DNA from: Trichaptum fuscoviolaceum
Lineage: Eukaryota; Basidiomycota; Agaricomycetes; Hymenochaetales; Trichaptaceae
Direction of reading: 5' to 3'
DNA length: 64,000 nt
Assembly: GCA_910574455.1 (NCBI GenBank)
Contig: CAJSYZ010000001.1
Span: 2,835,424-2,899,423 of the forward strand
In this document: positions 10,340-22,267 of the stretch, piece by piece
Position numbering within the stretch: position 1 is the first letter of the stretch
How the letters are laid out: each line of letters opens with the position of its first letter
Notes under the pieces: model-generated
Told to the model about the DNA's origin: nothing
Databases searched by the model: none
Seen by the model: the letters and a program-made list of their open reading frames with translations, nothing else
Position numbers and translations under genes: made by a program

Positions 10340-12114
10340 CTAGTGTAAAAGAGAGTCTATCGTAGTCCGTTTACTCGATTGTGGTCGTCCCAGTGGAGAG
10401 TTAACATTTTGCAGTCGTCGCAGCTCTTCGTCGATTCGCCACATCCCTTTAACAAATCCATCCTTGTCGAGGTGCGTCTGACCCGGAAGCGCACACTCAG
10501 ACCTATAAGCAATGCGTCAGATACGTAACAGCACTCAGATGTTAGAATGAGGAAGACGCACCAGATGTCCTTCAGCTTTTCGGGCTGGATCTTGGATTTA
10601 GACCAGATCACTTTGACAACCTGTGCTTCTAGTCGCATACTCTCAGCTTCATCTTCTGACGCGCCGACTTTCGGGATTTCCTCTGGATTAGTTATCAGAT
10701 CGACTGATAGTCCGCGCCAGCCTTTCCTTGGTGTCAAAGATGAGGTAGGTGAGGGCGAGCTACTATTCTTGTCTGCAGCTCTGGGTGAAAGTGATGTGGC
10801 CACAAGACGGCGCTGAGCGTTCACGTTGGCAAAGTAAAGTGCCTCGTATCGTTTTCGCGCAATGAGGGGCACAGGCGTGGGTCGAAGCAGTTGTGTGTAT
10901 GACCCTATGCTTGTATGGGCAGTAGTAATTGTAGAATTACTGAATATTGACGATCGATCCGAGGTAGATGTATTTGATATTAATGAGTTGCGGCTGGATG
11001 CAGAGGGCGGAATAGATGCCTTGCTCGCTCGAGGAGGCGGCGGCGGCACACGACGGACATAGCTTGATGGGACATTCGAGCTGAATGATGGGCGAGGTGA
11101 TGAGGAAGTAGAGTGAGGTGACTTGATGGAAGCAGGCGCAGACGGCGCTGGCGGAGATGGCTTCACTAATGGTGCCCTCCTGTTCGGTAGCTTAGGCGGT
11201 TCAGGTCTTATGCTTTGCAGAGAAAAATCCTTCTCCCAGTCATGAGTGGAAGACATTGCCGGGCTTGAGATCCCGGTGGAAGACACTGTCTCGAACGAAA
11301 ACGAATCATCGACACTTTCCTTGTCTGCATCGGGTTCGGTAATTCCGTTCTTATCCATAGGATATGTCTGAATGAAGTTCGAGACTGAGCCACTACCATC
11401 CGTGCCTCCGTCTGAGGACAGGGAGACGGAATGGAAAGATGACGTAGAAGACGCCGAAACGTGGCCCTGGGTTTGCCGGAGGTTAGACGATGAATTGCTC
11501 TTCGCTATCGGAGGATACGTATGTTCAACAGTCAGGGAATTCGATGACGATCGACTAGGAATAATTGGTGGCGTCGTGAATGGAGAGCGTGATTGTGAAG
11601 AATTGGCTCCTGAGCTACTCGAAGTCTGCGAAGTCTTTCGAGGCGGTAACGGCGGTGCTATGACAGGCTTCTATAATTGCAATATCATAGACAAGTTCCT
11701 GGTTAGCCCCTGATATTAGAGCCTTAGTTTCGAGTGCATGGTACTTACCGATGCAGCATTGGCAGCAATCTTCGCTGAACGCTGTCTGGATTCCGGACCA
11801 TCCTCTAATACCCAGTCCTTCAGGTCGATGAGAGAAGTCTTCAGCCCCAACTTCGGAGGCGAAGGAGACGGAGATTTTATTTTCTGTTTACGAGTGACAT
11901 ATGGCACTGACGGCTGTATGATTGAATATGAGGCTACAGTGGGGGATAGTGGTTCATCAATGAGGCTCGATTGAGAACTGCCAGTCAGAGTTGGTTGTTC
12001 GGCAGAGATGCTTCGCACAGGTGGATAGTTAGAGCCACTCAGTCTTGCTGAACGCAAATTATCTAACGTCTCGAATTGTCGAATACGTGCTTGTAGTGCT
12101 GGTGACGGCGCCAT
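10340..12114 (-). CDS. EH-domain protein with proline-rich disordered N-terminus
   Basis: Three exons give 545 aa; introns 11748-11671 and 10561-10503. The first 400 or so residues are Ser/Pro-rich and disordered, with SH3-ligand-like segments (PPLPPRK, RRVPPPPPR). The C-terminal domain is an EH domain: SKSKIQPEKLKDIW, then across the intron SECALPGQTHLDKDGFVKGM and WRIDEELRRLQ. EH domains bind Asn-Pro-Phe peptides in endocytosis and phosphoinositide regulation. A single C-terminal EH domain after a disordered region resembles the yeast Irs4/Tax4 arrangement, which controls PI(4,5)P2 levels. That assignment is inference from architecture. It is head-to-head with the DUF4246 gene across 193 bp. 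Confidence 0.8.
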
Positions 12115-12307
12115 GGCAAGAGATTGAGCGTAGGTGAAGTTGAGTGGTAGTGAGCAGGTCCTTAGGAGACGGTTCGTGAGTAAAGCTGCTACCCATGCGT
12201 CCGCCCCGCGTCTGAGGCAATTCCGAGTCTATGTTTGCTCTTCTCGTATTCCGCTCATGTTCTAATGTCGTTCCGCTCTATAACGAACATCTCCCGAGAA
12301 ATTATAC

Positions 12308-14212
12308 ATGGCGAATTCGCAAGTCGTAGATACTGGCTATCAACACCCCTTCGTTGACGGTACGGCGTATCTGCTTGGAGTTGGCGAGGTCCCTCGTACA
12401 GTACGATCTTTCTGGAATCAAGTTTAATGACACAGCCAGAATGAACCCATCTTCAGCTCTGCGAACTGGCAATGTCAAGATTTTCTGCAGAGCTACGCTC
12501 TATCAGAGACTGGTGGATTCTTTATAAAGACGAGAACGTTAGGAATGCATGGCTAGAGGCTGGCCTTACAAGAAGTTGGAAAGTAGGGCATGAGGTCACG
12601 GAGGTGAAATTAACAAAGCCTCAGGTATTAGTCTATTCCTATTCTCCACAGATGTGACCTGAAAAGTGTTTTATAAAGGCTTTATATGTCCTCGACGAGT
12701 TGGCTGGGTATGCTTCTTTGAGAGATGAGAACACAGGAATGTGAGCTTACCGCACCTGATACCTTTCTATACCTCTGCGCTCACTTATTGAGAAGCCAGG
12801 TCTCAGTCTTTGACAGAATTTGGGAATGTGATTCTCTGCTCTCCGTGTCTGAAGAAAACCTAGCCAAAAGAGCCCTGGATGAACTTCGCGAACACTGCAG
12901 ATCTAGAACTCCGGGCATCCCAATCCGAGACGCTCTGGTTGATCCATTCCATCATTGTTATGTTTTTGGTCGATCTTTCGTCAGAACATGTAAGGAGGTC
13001 GACATCCCCGATGGCGATAACAATCATTCTCGCAGATTCGCCCTTCTGCCTACGGAGGTTGAAATACCATCGGACTCTCCAACTGTGATCTACAAGTCAT
13101 ACATTAACGATATAGACCCCGCTCTTACAAATGTATATGAGAATATGGGGCTTGTACTGAAACGGTTGATCAAACTTCTTGAGCGAGTCCTGACTTCCTT
13201 ACATCGAAGCAATCCCCTGCCACAACGCATACTGGGCTCGTATACGTACCGTGTCTGGGATGAGCCTGAGCCACCAGAAGAAAGTGACGACGAAGAGTCC
13301 TGGGAGCAATATCAACGAGATACGAGACACTGGGAACTTCACAGACCTGTCGAGCTTCCAGACGTTCCGGTGGAGGGATACCAAGGACAACTGACCCACA
13401 TTCTGCATAGAGTCGAACTGAATGATAGAAATGTTCAAGTTGTGCACAAAACGGTGGACATCATCTTTGTTAGTGGTTCTGTATCTCTCCCTATCTGTCT
13501 CTAATTATCGCTTCCCCTTTATCTGGAAAGGATGATGTGAGGCGTGGCATTCCTGACGAGTCCTGGCATGTGGAAGGAATGAAGAATGAACGAGTCGTTG
13601 CTTGCGCCCTGTATTTTCTTCGTGCGGTGAGTTTACCGTAGGATTGCTTAATTGTTCGTAGTTAACAATCACATTCATCAGGAAGGTATTGACAAGGCTC
13701 AGATAGATTTCCGAATGGCTGTAACCATGCCAAACACATTTCGAGCGAACGATGTTGGTGCTACTTCTAAGACATGGGGTTTACGGGATAATTATCCATG
13801 CCGCCAATACATTGGATCTGTCCCCGTTCGTAACGGATTGGCGATCTCATTCCCGAACATATATCAGCATCGACTACGGAGGGTGCGACTCGCGGATGGT
13901 CAATCAGAAGGGCGACTGACAATCATGGCATTCTTCCTCGTTGACCCGGACATCCCCCCTATACTCTCTACCACGGACGTTCCTCCTCAACAACGTGAAT
14001 GGATAGCCCAGGCACTGCAAGAATCGCTTGACGTTCGTCTCCCGACGGAAGTCGTTGAGAGGATAACCTCTATGGTAGATAGTCTCTTTTCCGACGACGA
14101 GGCTGAAAGTTTCCACAGAGAAATGCAGACAGAGCGGCACGATTTTGCGGAAGCCAATAGCATGAACTTTTTCTCAATACCTTTCAACATTACTCTTGGT
14201 CAAGGAGTATAG
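12308..14212 (+). CDS. DUF4246 family protein
   Basis: Six exons give 540 aa; introns 12401-12456, 12625-12678, 12741-12795, 13469-13530 and 13627-13681. Conserved blocks of the fungal DUF4246 family are visible. Early: SIRDWWILYKDENVRNAW and ALYVLDELAGYASLRDE. Middle: FDRIWECDSLLS, LVDPFHHCYVFGRSFV and YKSYINDIDPALTNVYENMG. Late: PDESWHVEGMKNERVVACAL, CRQYIGSVPVRNGLAISFPN and QHRLRR. The H-V-E-G-x-x-N-E motif followed by late H and R residues is reminiscent of Fe(II)/2-oxoglutarate oxygenases, but that is speculation; the enzymatic role is not known to me. The acceptor of intron 1 was set by the need to skip an in-frame TGA and restore LCELAMSRFSAELRS. It converges on aminotransferase A with 89 bp between stops. 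Confidence 0.85.
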
Positions 14213-14301
14213 TAAATTTTGTTTATCTCTTCCTATTTGCAGCCTCCAAACACATTATTTATCTATCAATCTATTAGGGCAATATTGACAATATGTAATT
14301 G

Positions 14302-16057
14302 TCAGACGAAACCTCCCTGCCCCACACTGAAGAATTCCAACACTGTGTCACAGAAGATGATTACACCCTTCGTGATGGTTTCGTCAGTCCCAGCAAACGT
14401 AGCCCGAAAGAAGTTCAGGCGCTATTGAAAAGTTAGAGTATTATTGTTCATATGTATCATCCACTCACATCTTGGATAGGTGCCTGATTCCCATTGATCC
14501 CATCGTCAGCGATCGCGAATGTCTGAGCAGGCATGAGTACAACGCCTGCGTCAAAGATCTTCTGTAAAAGCTCAATGTTCATAGCCTCTACGGTTGGCTT
14601 TTCTCCTGCTGGGTTCTGGTCCCTTAAGACGAAACGAGGATGCTTTTCGTAGTGAACTTCAATCCAGACGAACATCCCCGCTGATGGCGTATTTACGGAG
14701 GCGTACGGATGTCCTGCCATCTTTCTGACGAATGTTGATAGGAAGAGGTCCCTTCGTCGCTGATAATCGTCACTTAGACTGCTTATCCACTTGAAGAACC
14801 CGTCGACACCCCAGCCCCTTTCGCTGAATATCTCTGTTACGAAAACTTGCCCCATACCATGTGGATGTTGTGTTGAGGAGTCAGTCAAAAGTTCAAGTTT
14901 CTCCGTGAATAAACTGCTGGCCGTGATCCATCCAAGGCGCATTCCGGGAGTTATGATTTTGCTGAAGCTAAATTTACCCTTTGTTAGTCTGCCGTTTATC
15001 TGTCAGAGTAATCAGTCTACCTGTCGATCCTAATAACTCGACCTTGAACATCCATAGACAGGAAGGAAGGGGGACAGCTACTTAGAAATTCTGCTGTGAA
15101 ATCATGTTTCCTATTCGATGCTATTCCGCTCTTCGCACACTGCCTGTCGTATTGCAAGAAGTAATATGGATCTATGCTGATGGTGAGTAAGTTCACTCCT
15201 TTAAGTGCTATTAGATACCAACCATCTTCCAGTATGACAATATCATGCACGCATGCCAGACGGTAGATCTCCCGGCGTCTCTCCACGCTTAACGTTCCGC
15301 CCGTGGGGTTTTGCCCGGTTCTATTCACAAATAGGCAAATGTCGCAATATAGACTAATTCTTTCGCCACTCACGGAATTGTGTATAAAACATGGGGCTTC
15401 CTCCCTTGTCTAACTTCGTCCCAGGACCTCATGATTTCATCCAGCGATTCAGGAAGCATCCCTTCGCGATCCATCTTCACCGGAACCCACTTGATACCCT
15501 GGGCTAATGGTGCATTCGTCATTCCGGGGAAAGAGAACTCTTCTGCTAGGAAATGATCGCCCGGTTCCCCAAGTAATCGAAAACACTTAGAGATGCCGTC
15601 GGCATTGCCAAGTGTTAAAATCACTTCATTGTGAGGAGGCGAGTGAACTAGCTCGTTCATCTTTTCTAAGGTTTGACGAACTTCACGGTGTCCCTTTCCA
15701 CTGCCATATTGCAGAGCATCCTGCAGGGGAAACGCACAAGGTTGTCCTTGGTACGTTGATAAAGTTCGCAAGTTGTCAGCTCCAGAGATGCGTTCTCTGA
15801 CGGGGTCATCTCCATCTAAGAGAGGAATTTTGAAATCGATCTGCGTCACGGGATACAATGCATGATGAGGGTCGCCTGTGCATCGTAATGGTGTCATTCA
15901 GCACTTCAGCATATCTTGATAGCGTTCTCTACATCGTACCATTTGCGAGGCTGACAAGGTCAGATCTACCGAAGACGAGTTTCGAGATAGTTTTCATCGG
16001 GTTCGCTTGTCGATTGCGTGCTTCCAGAGACAAATGGTGCTGGAGACTCTGCAGCAT
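14302..16057 (-). CDS. ARO8-type PLP aminotransferase, tandem copy A
   Basis: Fold-type I aminotransferase of the aromatic / 2-aminoadipate (Aro8, kynurenine aminotransferase) group. It moves an amino group from aromatic amino acids or 2-aminoadipate to a 2-oxo acid using PLP. Six exons give 495 aa; introns 15939-15876, 15373-15321, 15222-15172, 15020-14968 and 14468-14422. Landmarks: HHLSLEARNRQANPMK near the start, LTLGNADGISKCFRLL, EEFSFPGMTNAPLAQGI, TGQNPTGGTLS, the split EDDPYYFLQY (its Asp binds the PLP pyridine nitrogen) and SFSKIITPGMRLGW with the PLP lysine. All active-site motifs are intact. Copy B lies 179 bp upstream in the same direction and shares exon layout, so this is a local duplication. 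Substrate choice cannot be read from sequence. Confidence 0.9.
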
Positions 16058-16236
16058 TTTTCAGTAGGTTGTTCGAAGTACGGGGCAATTCCAATGGAGA
16101 AGACTGGTCAGGCAACGTTGCGGAAAGTGTACGTGCTTTTCTTTCTCTTGCAACTCTTAATCGGGTGCAAAGCGACGAACGATGTGGAATAGCTGCAAAT
16201 ACATGCACATGTATGGTCATACAATGACCTGATCTT

Positions 16237-18002
16237 TCAGAAAGCACTTTTTTTCTTCTCACAATGTGCTGTGAAGAACTCTTTCAGCACTCGACAGAAT
16301 ATAACCACTCCATTCGATATGTCCTCGTCGGTTCCCGCAAAAGTTGCTCGGAAGAAGTTCAGTCTCTGTGTAAAGTCAGTAAATTTACTGACTTTTTAAA
16401 TTCATCACTTACATCCCAGGCATGTCGATTAGTATCCTCAGTCTTTTCGCCTACAATAGCGAACGTTTGAGCCGGCATGACCACAACCCCGGCGGCGAAA
16501 ACTCTATGGAAGAGTTCCATATTCAAGGACTCCGCGGTCGCTGCATCTGCGTTGTCGACATTATTGATGAAACCAGGGTAATGTTCGTAATGAACCTTGA
16601 TCCAGATGAACATCCCCGCCGAAGGCTTGTTCGCGCTCGCATATGGACATCCGGCCAACTCTTTACGAAAGACAGAAAGGAATAGGTCTCTCCGACGTTG
16701 ATAGTCGTCACAGAGGCTACTTATCCACTTGAAAAATCCATTATAACCCCATCCCTTTTCACTGAGTAGTTCGGCTATGAATGCTTGACCCATTCCATGC
16801 GGGTGTTGCGTCGACGAATCTGTCAAGAACTCGAGCTTATTTGCGAAAAGGGGACTACAAGTGATCCATCCAAGGCGCATCCCTGGTACTATGACTTTGC
16901 TGAAGCTATAAAATTTACAGTCAATCTCAGGCATCAACAATTAGTTACTCTAGGGCTATACCTGTCAATACGAAGTACCCGACCTTCTATATCCATCGAA
17001 AGAAGTGTCGGAGGAAAATTGCCAAGAAAAGAGTTTATATCTGCTTTTGTCTGAAAACTGTTAGTATTCTCCTGCATTGGGTCTGTCTTCTTGTCGAACT
17101 GCAAGAAGTAGTATGGATCTTGGTGACGAGTCTATCAAGTTGAACGATATCACTAATGAATATGTTACGCACCGTCCTCGAGAATCACAATGTCATACTT
17201 GCAAGCCAGGCGATATATCTCTCGGCGTCGGTCAACATTTAGTGTCCCGCCTGTCGGGTTTTGCCCAGTTCTAACATCCAGTATTCCGGTAAGCTTCGGA
17301 TCTGTCTCTTTCTGCAAAGTATCATTGCTTACGGGATAGTATATAAAACGTGCGGTTTTCTCCCTTGCGTGGTCTCGTTCCAATTCTCCATGACTTCCTC
17401 CAATGCTGCAGGTAGAATACCTTCATTGTCCATCCGAATCGGAACCCAGTTGATACCATGAGCAAGTGGTGCGTTGGTCATACCTGGGAAGGAGAATTCT
17501 TCCACTAAGAAGGAATCACCTGGATCTCCAAGCAATCGAAAACATTTGGTGAGACCATCAGCATTTCCCAAAGTCATAACGACCGTGTTAGTTGGACATT
17601 CGGAATGGACGAGGGCGTTCAGTCTTTCTAGGGCTTGACGGACTTCCAGCTGTCCTAAACCGCTACCGTACTGTAGGGCGTCTCGCAAGGAGAGCGCACA
17701 CGGCTCATTTTTGTAGGACGATAGGATTCGAGTATTATCTTTCCCTGCAACCCAGTCTTTGACGGGATTGTCTGTGTCCAAAGCGGGAATCTTGAAATCA
17801 ATCTGCATTATAGGATACAAAGAGTGGTGCGGATCGCCTGGGTAAATGTGAGCAAAACTCTCTTATGAATGTACATAACATTCCTCTTACCATTAGCAAG
17901 GCTGATAAGATTTGGCACACCATATGCTAACTTCCAGATGGCTTTCATTGGGTTTGCCTGTCTAATACGCGCTTCCTTGGACAAATGATGTTCTAGTTCC
18001 AT
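16237..18002 (-). CDS. ARO8-type PLP aminotransferase, tandem copy B
   Basis: Paralogue of the downstream copy A, with the same six-exon layout and 497 aa; introns 17890-17838, 17332-17271, 17172-17119, 16961-16906 and 16412-16366. Intact motifs: RQANPMKAIWKLAYG near the start, TLGNADGLTKCFRLLGDPG, EEFSFPGMTNAPLAHGI, TGQNPTGGTLN, EDDPYYFLQF split by an intron, and SFSKVIVPGMRLGW with the PLP lysine. It ends in a short basic tail (HCEKKKSAF) that copy A lacks. Start: the ATG at 18002 aligns with that of copy A, though the frame stays open upstream. The last intron is 47 nt and half of it is a perfect palindrome (separate entry). Divergence between the two copies is moderate, so the duplication is not recent. 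Confidence 0.9.
16372..16395. repeat. 24-bp perfect palindrome inside an intron
   Basis: Half-site AAAGTCAGTAAA is followed directly by its exact reverse complement, with no spacer. It sits inside the 47-nt last intron of aminotransferase B, between donor (16412) and acceptor (16366). In RNA it could fold into a hairpin bringing the splice sites together; as DNA it could be a dimer binding site. Which, if either, is unknown. Confidence 0.9.
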
Positions 18003-18665
18003 GGTGTGAAGCACGCCGACGAGGCTTTGGATGTATTCTAATGATGGTCGATCGCAAGAGGCAGAAGTACAATCGGATTTGGGAGGGTTTCAACTTGGAA
18101 GGGTCCCTCGGACAAAATTGTTGCACCCATCATATACTTTCTCCCTAATCTACGTAGGTAAAAGGAAGTCTTCCTCACGGAATTCCTTCCGTAACCCTTT
18201 CAATCAGAATACACACCATTCGTAAATTACGCAGCTTGAGGCTGATAATATCCGCCGATCTTCCCATGAACTGCAAGATAAGGCTACTTGCCGTTCCGCG
18301 ATCCCAGTAAATGCTTCATGTACTCATTCCAATACTGCATGTACGTATTGAAACTGCAAGTGTCGACGTGCATGTTATCCAGAGACAAGAGAAATGTGCA
18401 ATTGTTTGAGCTCTAATATACATTGCGAGTTGTAACTATTGGGGATGGTGTCATGAAAATGCGTATTCAGTGATGACTTGATAAAAAGCATGCAGTATAT
18501 ATGTATGTAATGTGGCAACCAATTGGAGACAGAAGCAATGTGAGGAAGAAAGGTGAACAGAGCGACCGAAGAAACTTAGAGAAGCGCTAAGAATAAAGAG
18601 AGGTATTAGCCTGCGCTTTCGGTCCCGCATAAAAATGAATAATACAGCGAGCGGAAGCAAGAAAT
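18003..18665. other. Intergenic: aminotransferase B promoter and kinase 3' flank
   Basis: No gene seen. It holds the upstream region of copy B and the 3' side of the kinase gene. The frame upstream of 18002 is open for about 100 nt, but without a supported extra exon. Confidence 0.5.
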
Positions 18666-21600
18666 TTATCGATAAATTTTAATGATCCGTTGAAGCTCCT
18701 CAACAACCTCAGCAATACCAGGACGATCGTTGGCATCCTGGGCCCACATGTTTTCTATGAGGTCAACGATCTCAGGGCACCATTGTTTTCGAAGGCCAGA
18801 AACGGAGGGCCTGGCGACTTATCATCAGAAACTGGCGGTTACTCAGAGTAGAATCAAATAGATACCTTTGACGCTTTTGTCCGACAGCTTCGTAAATGGC
18901 ATGCTCGTTCATTCCCTATTCCCAGGTCAATATCATTACGTACAGATGCAACACAAGAACCTTACCTCCCAGGGGAATTTTTTCGTCGAAGCATGCCATT
19001 GAAGCATCTCCCAGTACACACAAGCGCACGAGAAGACGTCTACCTTATGGTTGTACTTTGGGTGCGCAGACCAAAGCTCGGGGGCTTGCCAGTTTACCGT
19101 ACCGACCAGACTGCGAACCATCGATCGCGTTGATTGTTTCACCTTCGCAAGCCCGAAATCCGCGATCTTCGCAGTACCTTTCGAAGTTATAAGAATATTT
19201 GACGATTTGCAGTCTCGATGAATTACGGATGGCTTTCGCTCATGAAGATATTGAAGGCCACGAGCGATGTCAAGCATCATATTCAACTGTATAATCAAAT
19301 TAGATATTGTTTGTGCGCGGACTGGTATCCATTACGTACGACTTTGTACAACGAGGGAGCTTGAACGTTGCGAACGTAATCAAAAAGATCTCCGTTGGCG
19401 CATAGTTCACTGACAATCATGACAGGTGTTTCCTTCGTGTTCTCAGGAATACTGACGCCAAGCTGATAGAAGCATAAGATAAGGCGTAAACGAATGCGCA
19501 AAGGGTAACTTACGAATCGAACAATATTGGGATGCGCGAACTCTGCGAGAAGCTTTAGTTCTTTGATGTCCACTAGACGAAGCAAGCCATTAGTAAATTA
19601 CTGCGTCTCTCGAACGATGCATGAATGAATGTCTATATGTTATGACTTACTAGCACTGAGTTGATCACGGAATTCGGCGATGGCGACCTTCCTACCCCTG
19701 AACTTGCCAATGAAAACATCCTTGAAGCCACCGCTACCAATCTTCTCTAACTTCGTGAGCTTGTCCGGTGGGATCTCCCTGTCTTCCAAGCCGAGACTTT
19801 CAAGATCAAGTTCCAAATCACCTTCATCTTTCTTCTCCTTCGATACTGGCGGAGTGATTGGCTCATCGTCATGATAACGTTCTGAACGAAGCAAGACAGG
19901 AGGCGTAGCACTGTTGCTGTTGCTCTTACTTCTTGTTCTGCGTCTGCGTCCATTCGACTTCGAAATTGACTGGGGCCGAGCAGTTGAAGATGACGACGGA
20001 GCAGACGCCACATCACTTTGGTGATCACGCCACTCCAGGAGGGCTTGAGCTAGCTGTGGCTTCGTACCTTCCACGTGTAATTCCCTAGCCTCACACAAAC
20101 GAAGTAGGTCATCCCGGCGAAGTCGAACAAGCGTCCTCTGCGTCGCAGTCGAAAGGTCAAATTCTGCAGTATGTAAGTGAGTTAAGGAATCAAGTGCAAA
20201 AAGCAGGCGCATACCATCCTCCATAGTTTCATCCTCGTCTTCACTTCCTTCCTCAGCTTGTTCGTCTGTCGCACTATCTGATTCTTCCTGATCAACCTCG
20301 ATCTCCGATAATTGGCTAGAGTCAGCATCCTCATCTTCCTCATCTTCTTCAACAATGTCCTCCCCGACCACCTTTCCGTTACGGAGTACACGTGGCTCGA
20401 CAACAAGGTCACTCTGAACTTCGTCTGCATCCTCCGACTCTTCCTCGTCTCCGGATTCATCCTCAATTGACTCGTCATCATCGACTTCTTCACCATGGTC
20501 AACCACAGTTGCATTATCCTCAACCTCGTCCTCAACATCCCCCTCATCCTCCTCATCATCACCATCACTAGGCGGAGTTAACGTTTGTATTTTCCGAGGC
20601 CGCAATCGCTTCTTAAGAGGAGTCCTTTGTTCCCTGATGCGTCTTTGGCGAGGCTCAGGAGTCCCAACAGGAGAAGGAGAGCTCTCAAGTTCGTCTACCT
20701 CTTCGTCGTCGTCATTCTCGATTATTTCGTCTTCCTCCTCTTCGCTCGCGGTACTCTCGTCTTTCATTGAGCCAACACGTTCCTTTGCTCTACGAGTTGG
20801 AGTAGTCCGTTTTTGAATATCATCTCTGTCGTTTCTTGCATCTTGAGAGGTCTGTGACAGTGAGCCACTAGCCTTTTTCGATCGTAGGCGTCGCGGAGAA
20901 GGATTCGGAGTCTTGTCCCCTTGTTCTTCAATAAGATCCAGCTCATCGTCCCCATGGCATCCTTTCTCGTGGAAATTGACGTGCTTAGACCTATTTGAGC
21001 GCTTAGAAGGTCCGGTCGACACTGAGTTGCCTTTGCCTTGAGAAGTTGATAATGAAGAAGTAGATGCAGATAAAGCTGATGACTCTGCAGATATGGTACG
21101 AGATCTAAGACGGGTGGCAGGTGGAGATGGAAGTGTCGTTGAAATGGATGAATTGGTAGGTGATGATTGAGAGGACATGGCACGACGCCTACAGGGAAAG
21201 AAGTCAGCATCATTAATTTGAGTGCGAGGCGATAACTTACTTCGCAGATGCGCTAATATGACTGTGATGAACAGGACTTTTCACTTCTCTCGAAATTCGC
21301 GCGGACTTTTTATTCATAGACCCAGTATGAGTGGGCGGCGCCACATCAAAGTCTAGAGAGAATGTCCTTGCGACACCTGCCCGATTTACCTGCCTTCCAA
21401 GATCTTGTACGGTCACCCTCCTTCGTATAGGACTTCTCGTACCGGGATGTGCATCCGTCTCCTCTCCTCCGCCATCATGTCCTTCATCTGAAGAATAACC
21501 ACTTGAATGGCCATCGCCATCCGTTTTCCCGGGAGGCGATGAGGGAGGTAAATCATTCCCATCATTACGTGATGAGATGATGGCGTTGATTATGTCAGAC

Positions 21601-22267
21601 TTTAGTGAATCCTCGTGCAATTCCGACAAGCCAGCGAGTTCGTATAAACGAAGGAGTTCATCCTTCCGCAGACGACTGAGTTGACGGGAGCCCGCTTGGT
21701 GAATAAGGTAGTCTTCAGCTAAGATTTGATGGAGTGGTCAGTCAAATCAGATACCGCAATAAGCACTGTGAACTCACAGTCATCTAGCACTTGTTCTTCC
21801 ATTTCTGACGCGTCCGACATCCAACTCGCAGACTGTTCCTCGTCGATATCCATCTCACTACGACCAAGATTCGTGTCATCATCGCTTGAGGTGTTTTGAG
21901 ATCGCTGCCTCTTGAACCGACCCATAGCGCGCCCCGAACGAGATGGAACAGTGTTCTCATTGACACTCGCAATCCGCTTGCGTTTCATGCCCGTCTTAAC
22001 ATCGTTTGTGATGCTCGCATCGCGTCCACGAGCTATGGCCATTATACGGGAAGGGAGACGGCGTAAATTAAGATGGAGAGGGACGAGGACTGGACGCGAC
22101 GCGGGTGAGGTCGCGACGTAGGCGTGGGAAAAGTCGGTTTCTTTCAGCAGAACCTGCTTTCGAGAACGTGGGGAATGTCGAAGTTGATGTTTTCGTCTGG
22201 CCAAGGATCCGTAGCGAAGAGTTGGATTCGACAGAGGTTTGCGAGGCGGAGAACGACGGTTGGCCAT
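18666..22267 (-). CDS. SAP-like/acidic N-terminus fused to a TKL-like protein kinase with WNK-like lysine
   Basis: Nine exons give 1050 aa; introns 21777-21719, 21240-21189, 20214-20164, 19650-19573, 19513-19463, 19339-19287, 18965-18916 and 18865-18811. N-terminal half: basic start, then two SAP-like helix pairs (LSRLRKDELLRLYELAGLS and LVRLRRDDLLRLCEARELHV) separated by a long Ser/Glu/Asp-rich region. SAP folds bind DNA, so a nuclear role is likely. C-terminal kinase: glycine loop GSGGFKDVFIG, then KVAIAEF where most kinases have VAxK, ELKLLAEFAHPNIVRF, VIHRDCKSSNIL, IADFGLAKV, GTVNWQAPELW and the closing arginine motif DANDRPGIAEVVEELQ. HRD and DFG are intact but the beta-3 lysine is Ala (codon 19676-19678). 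A lysine in the glycine loop (19721-19723) may replace it, as in WNK kinases. Substrates unknown. Confidence 0.85.

Noticed and set aside
20182..20568. Met/Arg-rich minus-strand frame in the kinase gene
   Set aside because: Shifted frame of the acidic GAT/GAG repeats; the true frame carries the SAP-like and kinase segments.
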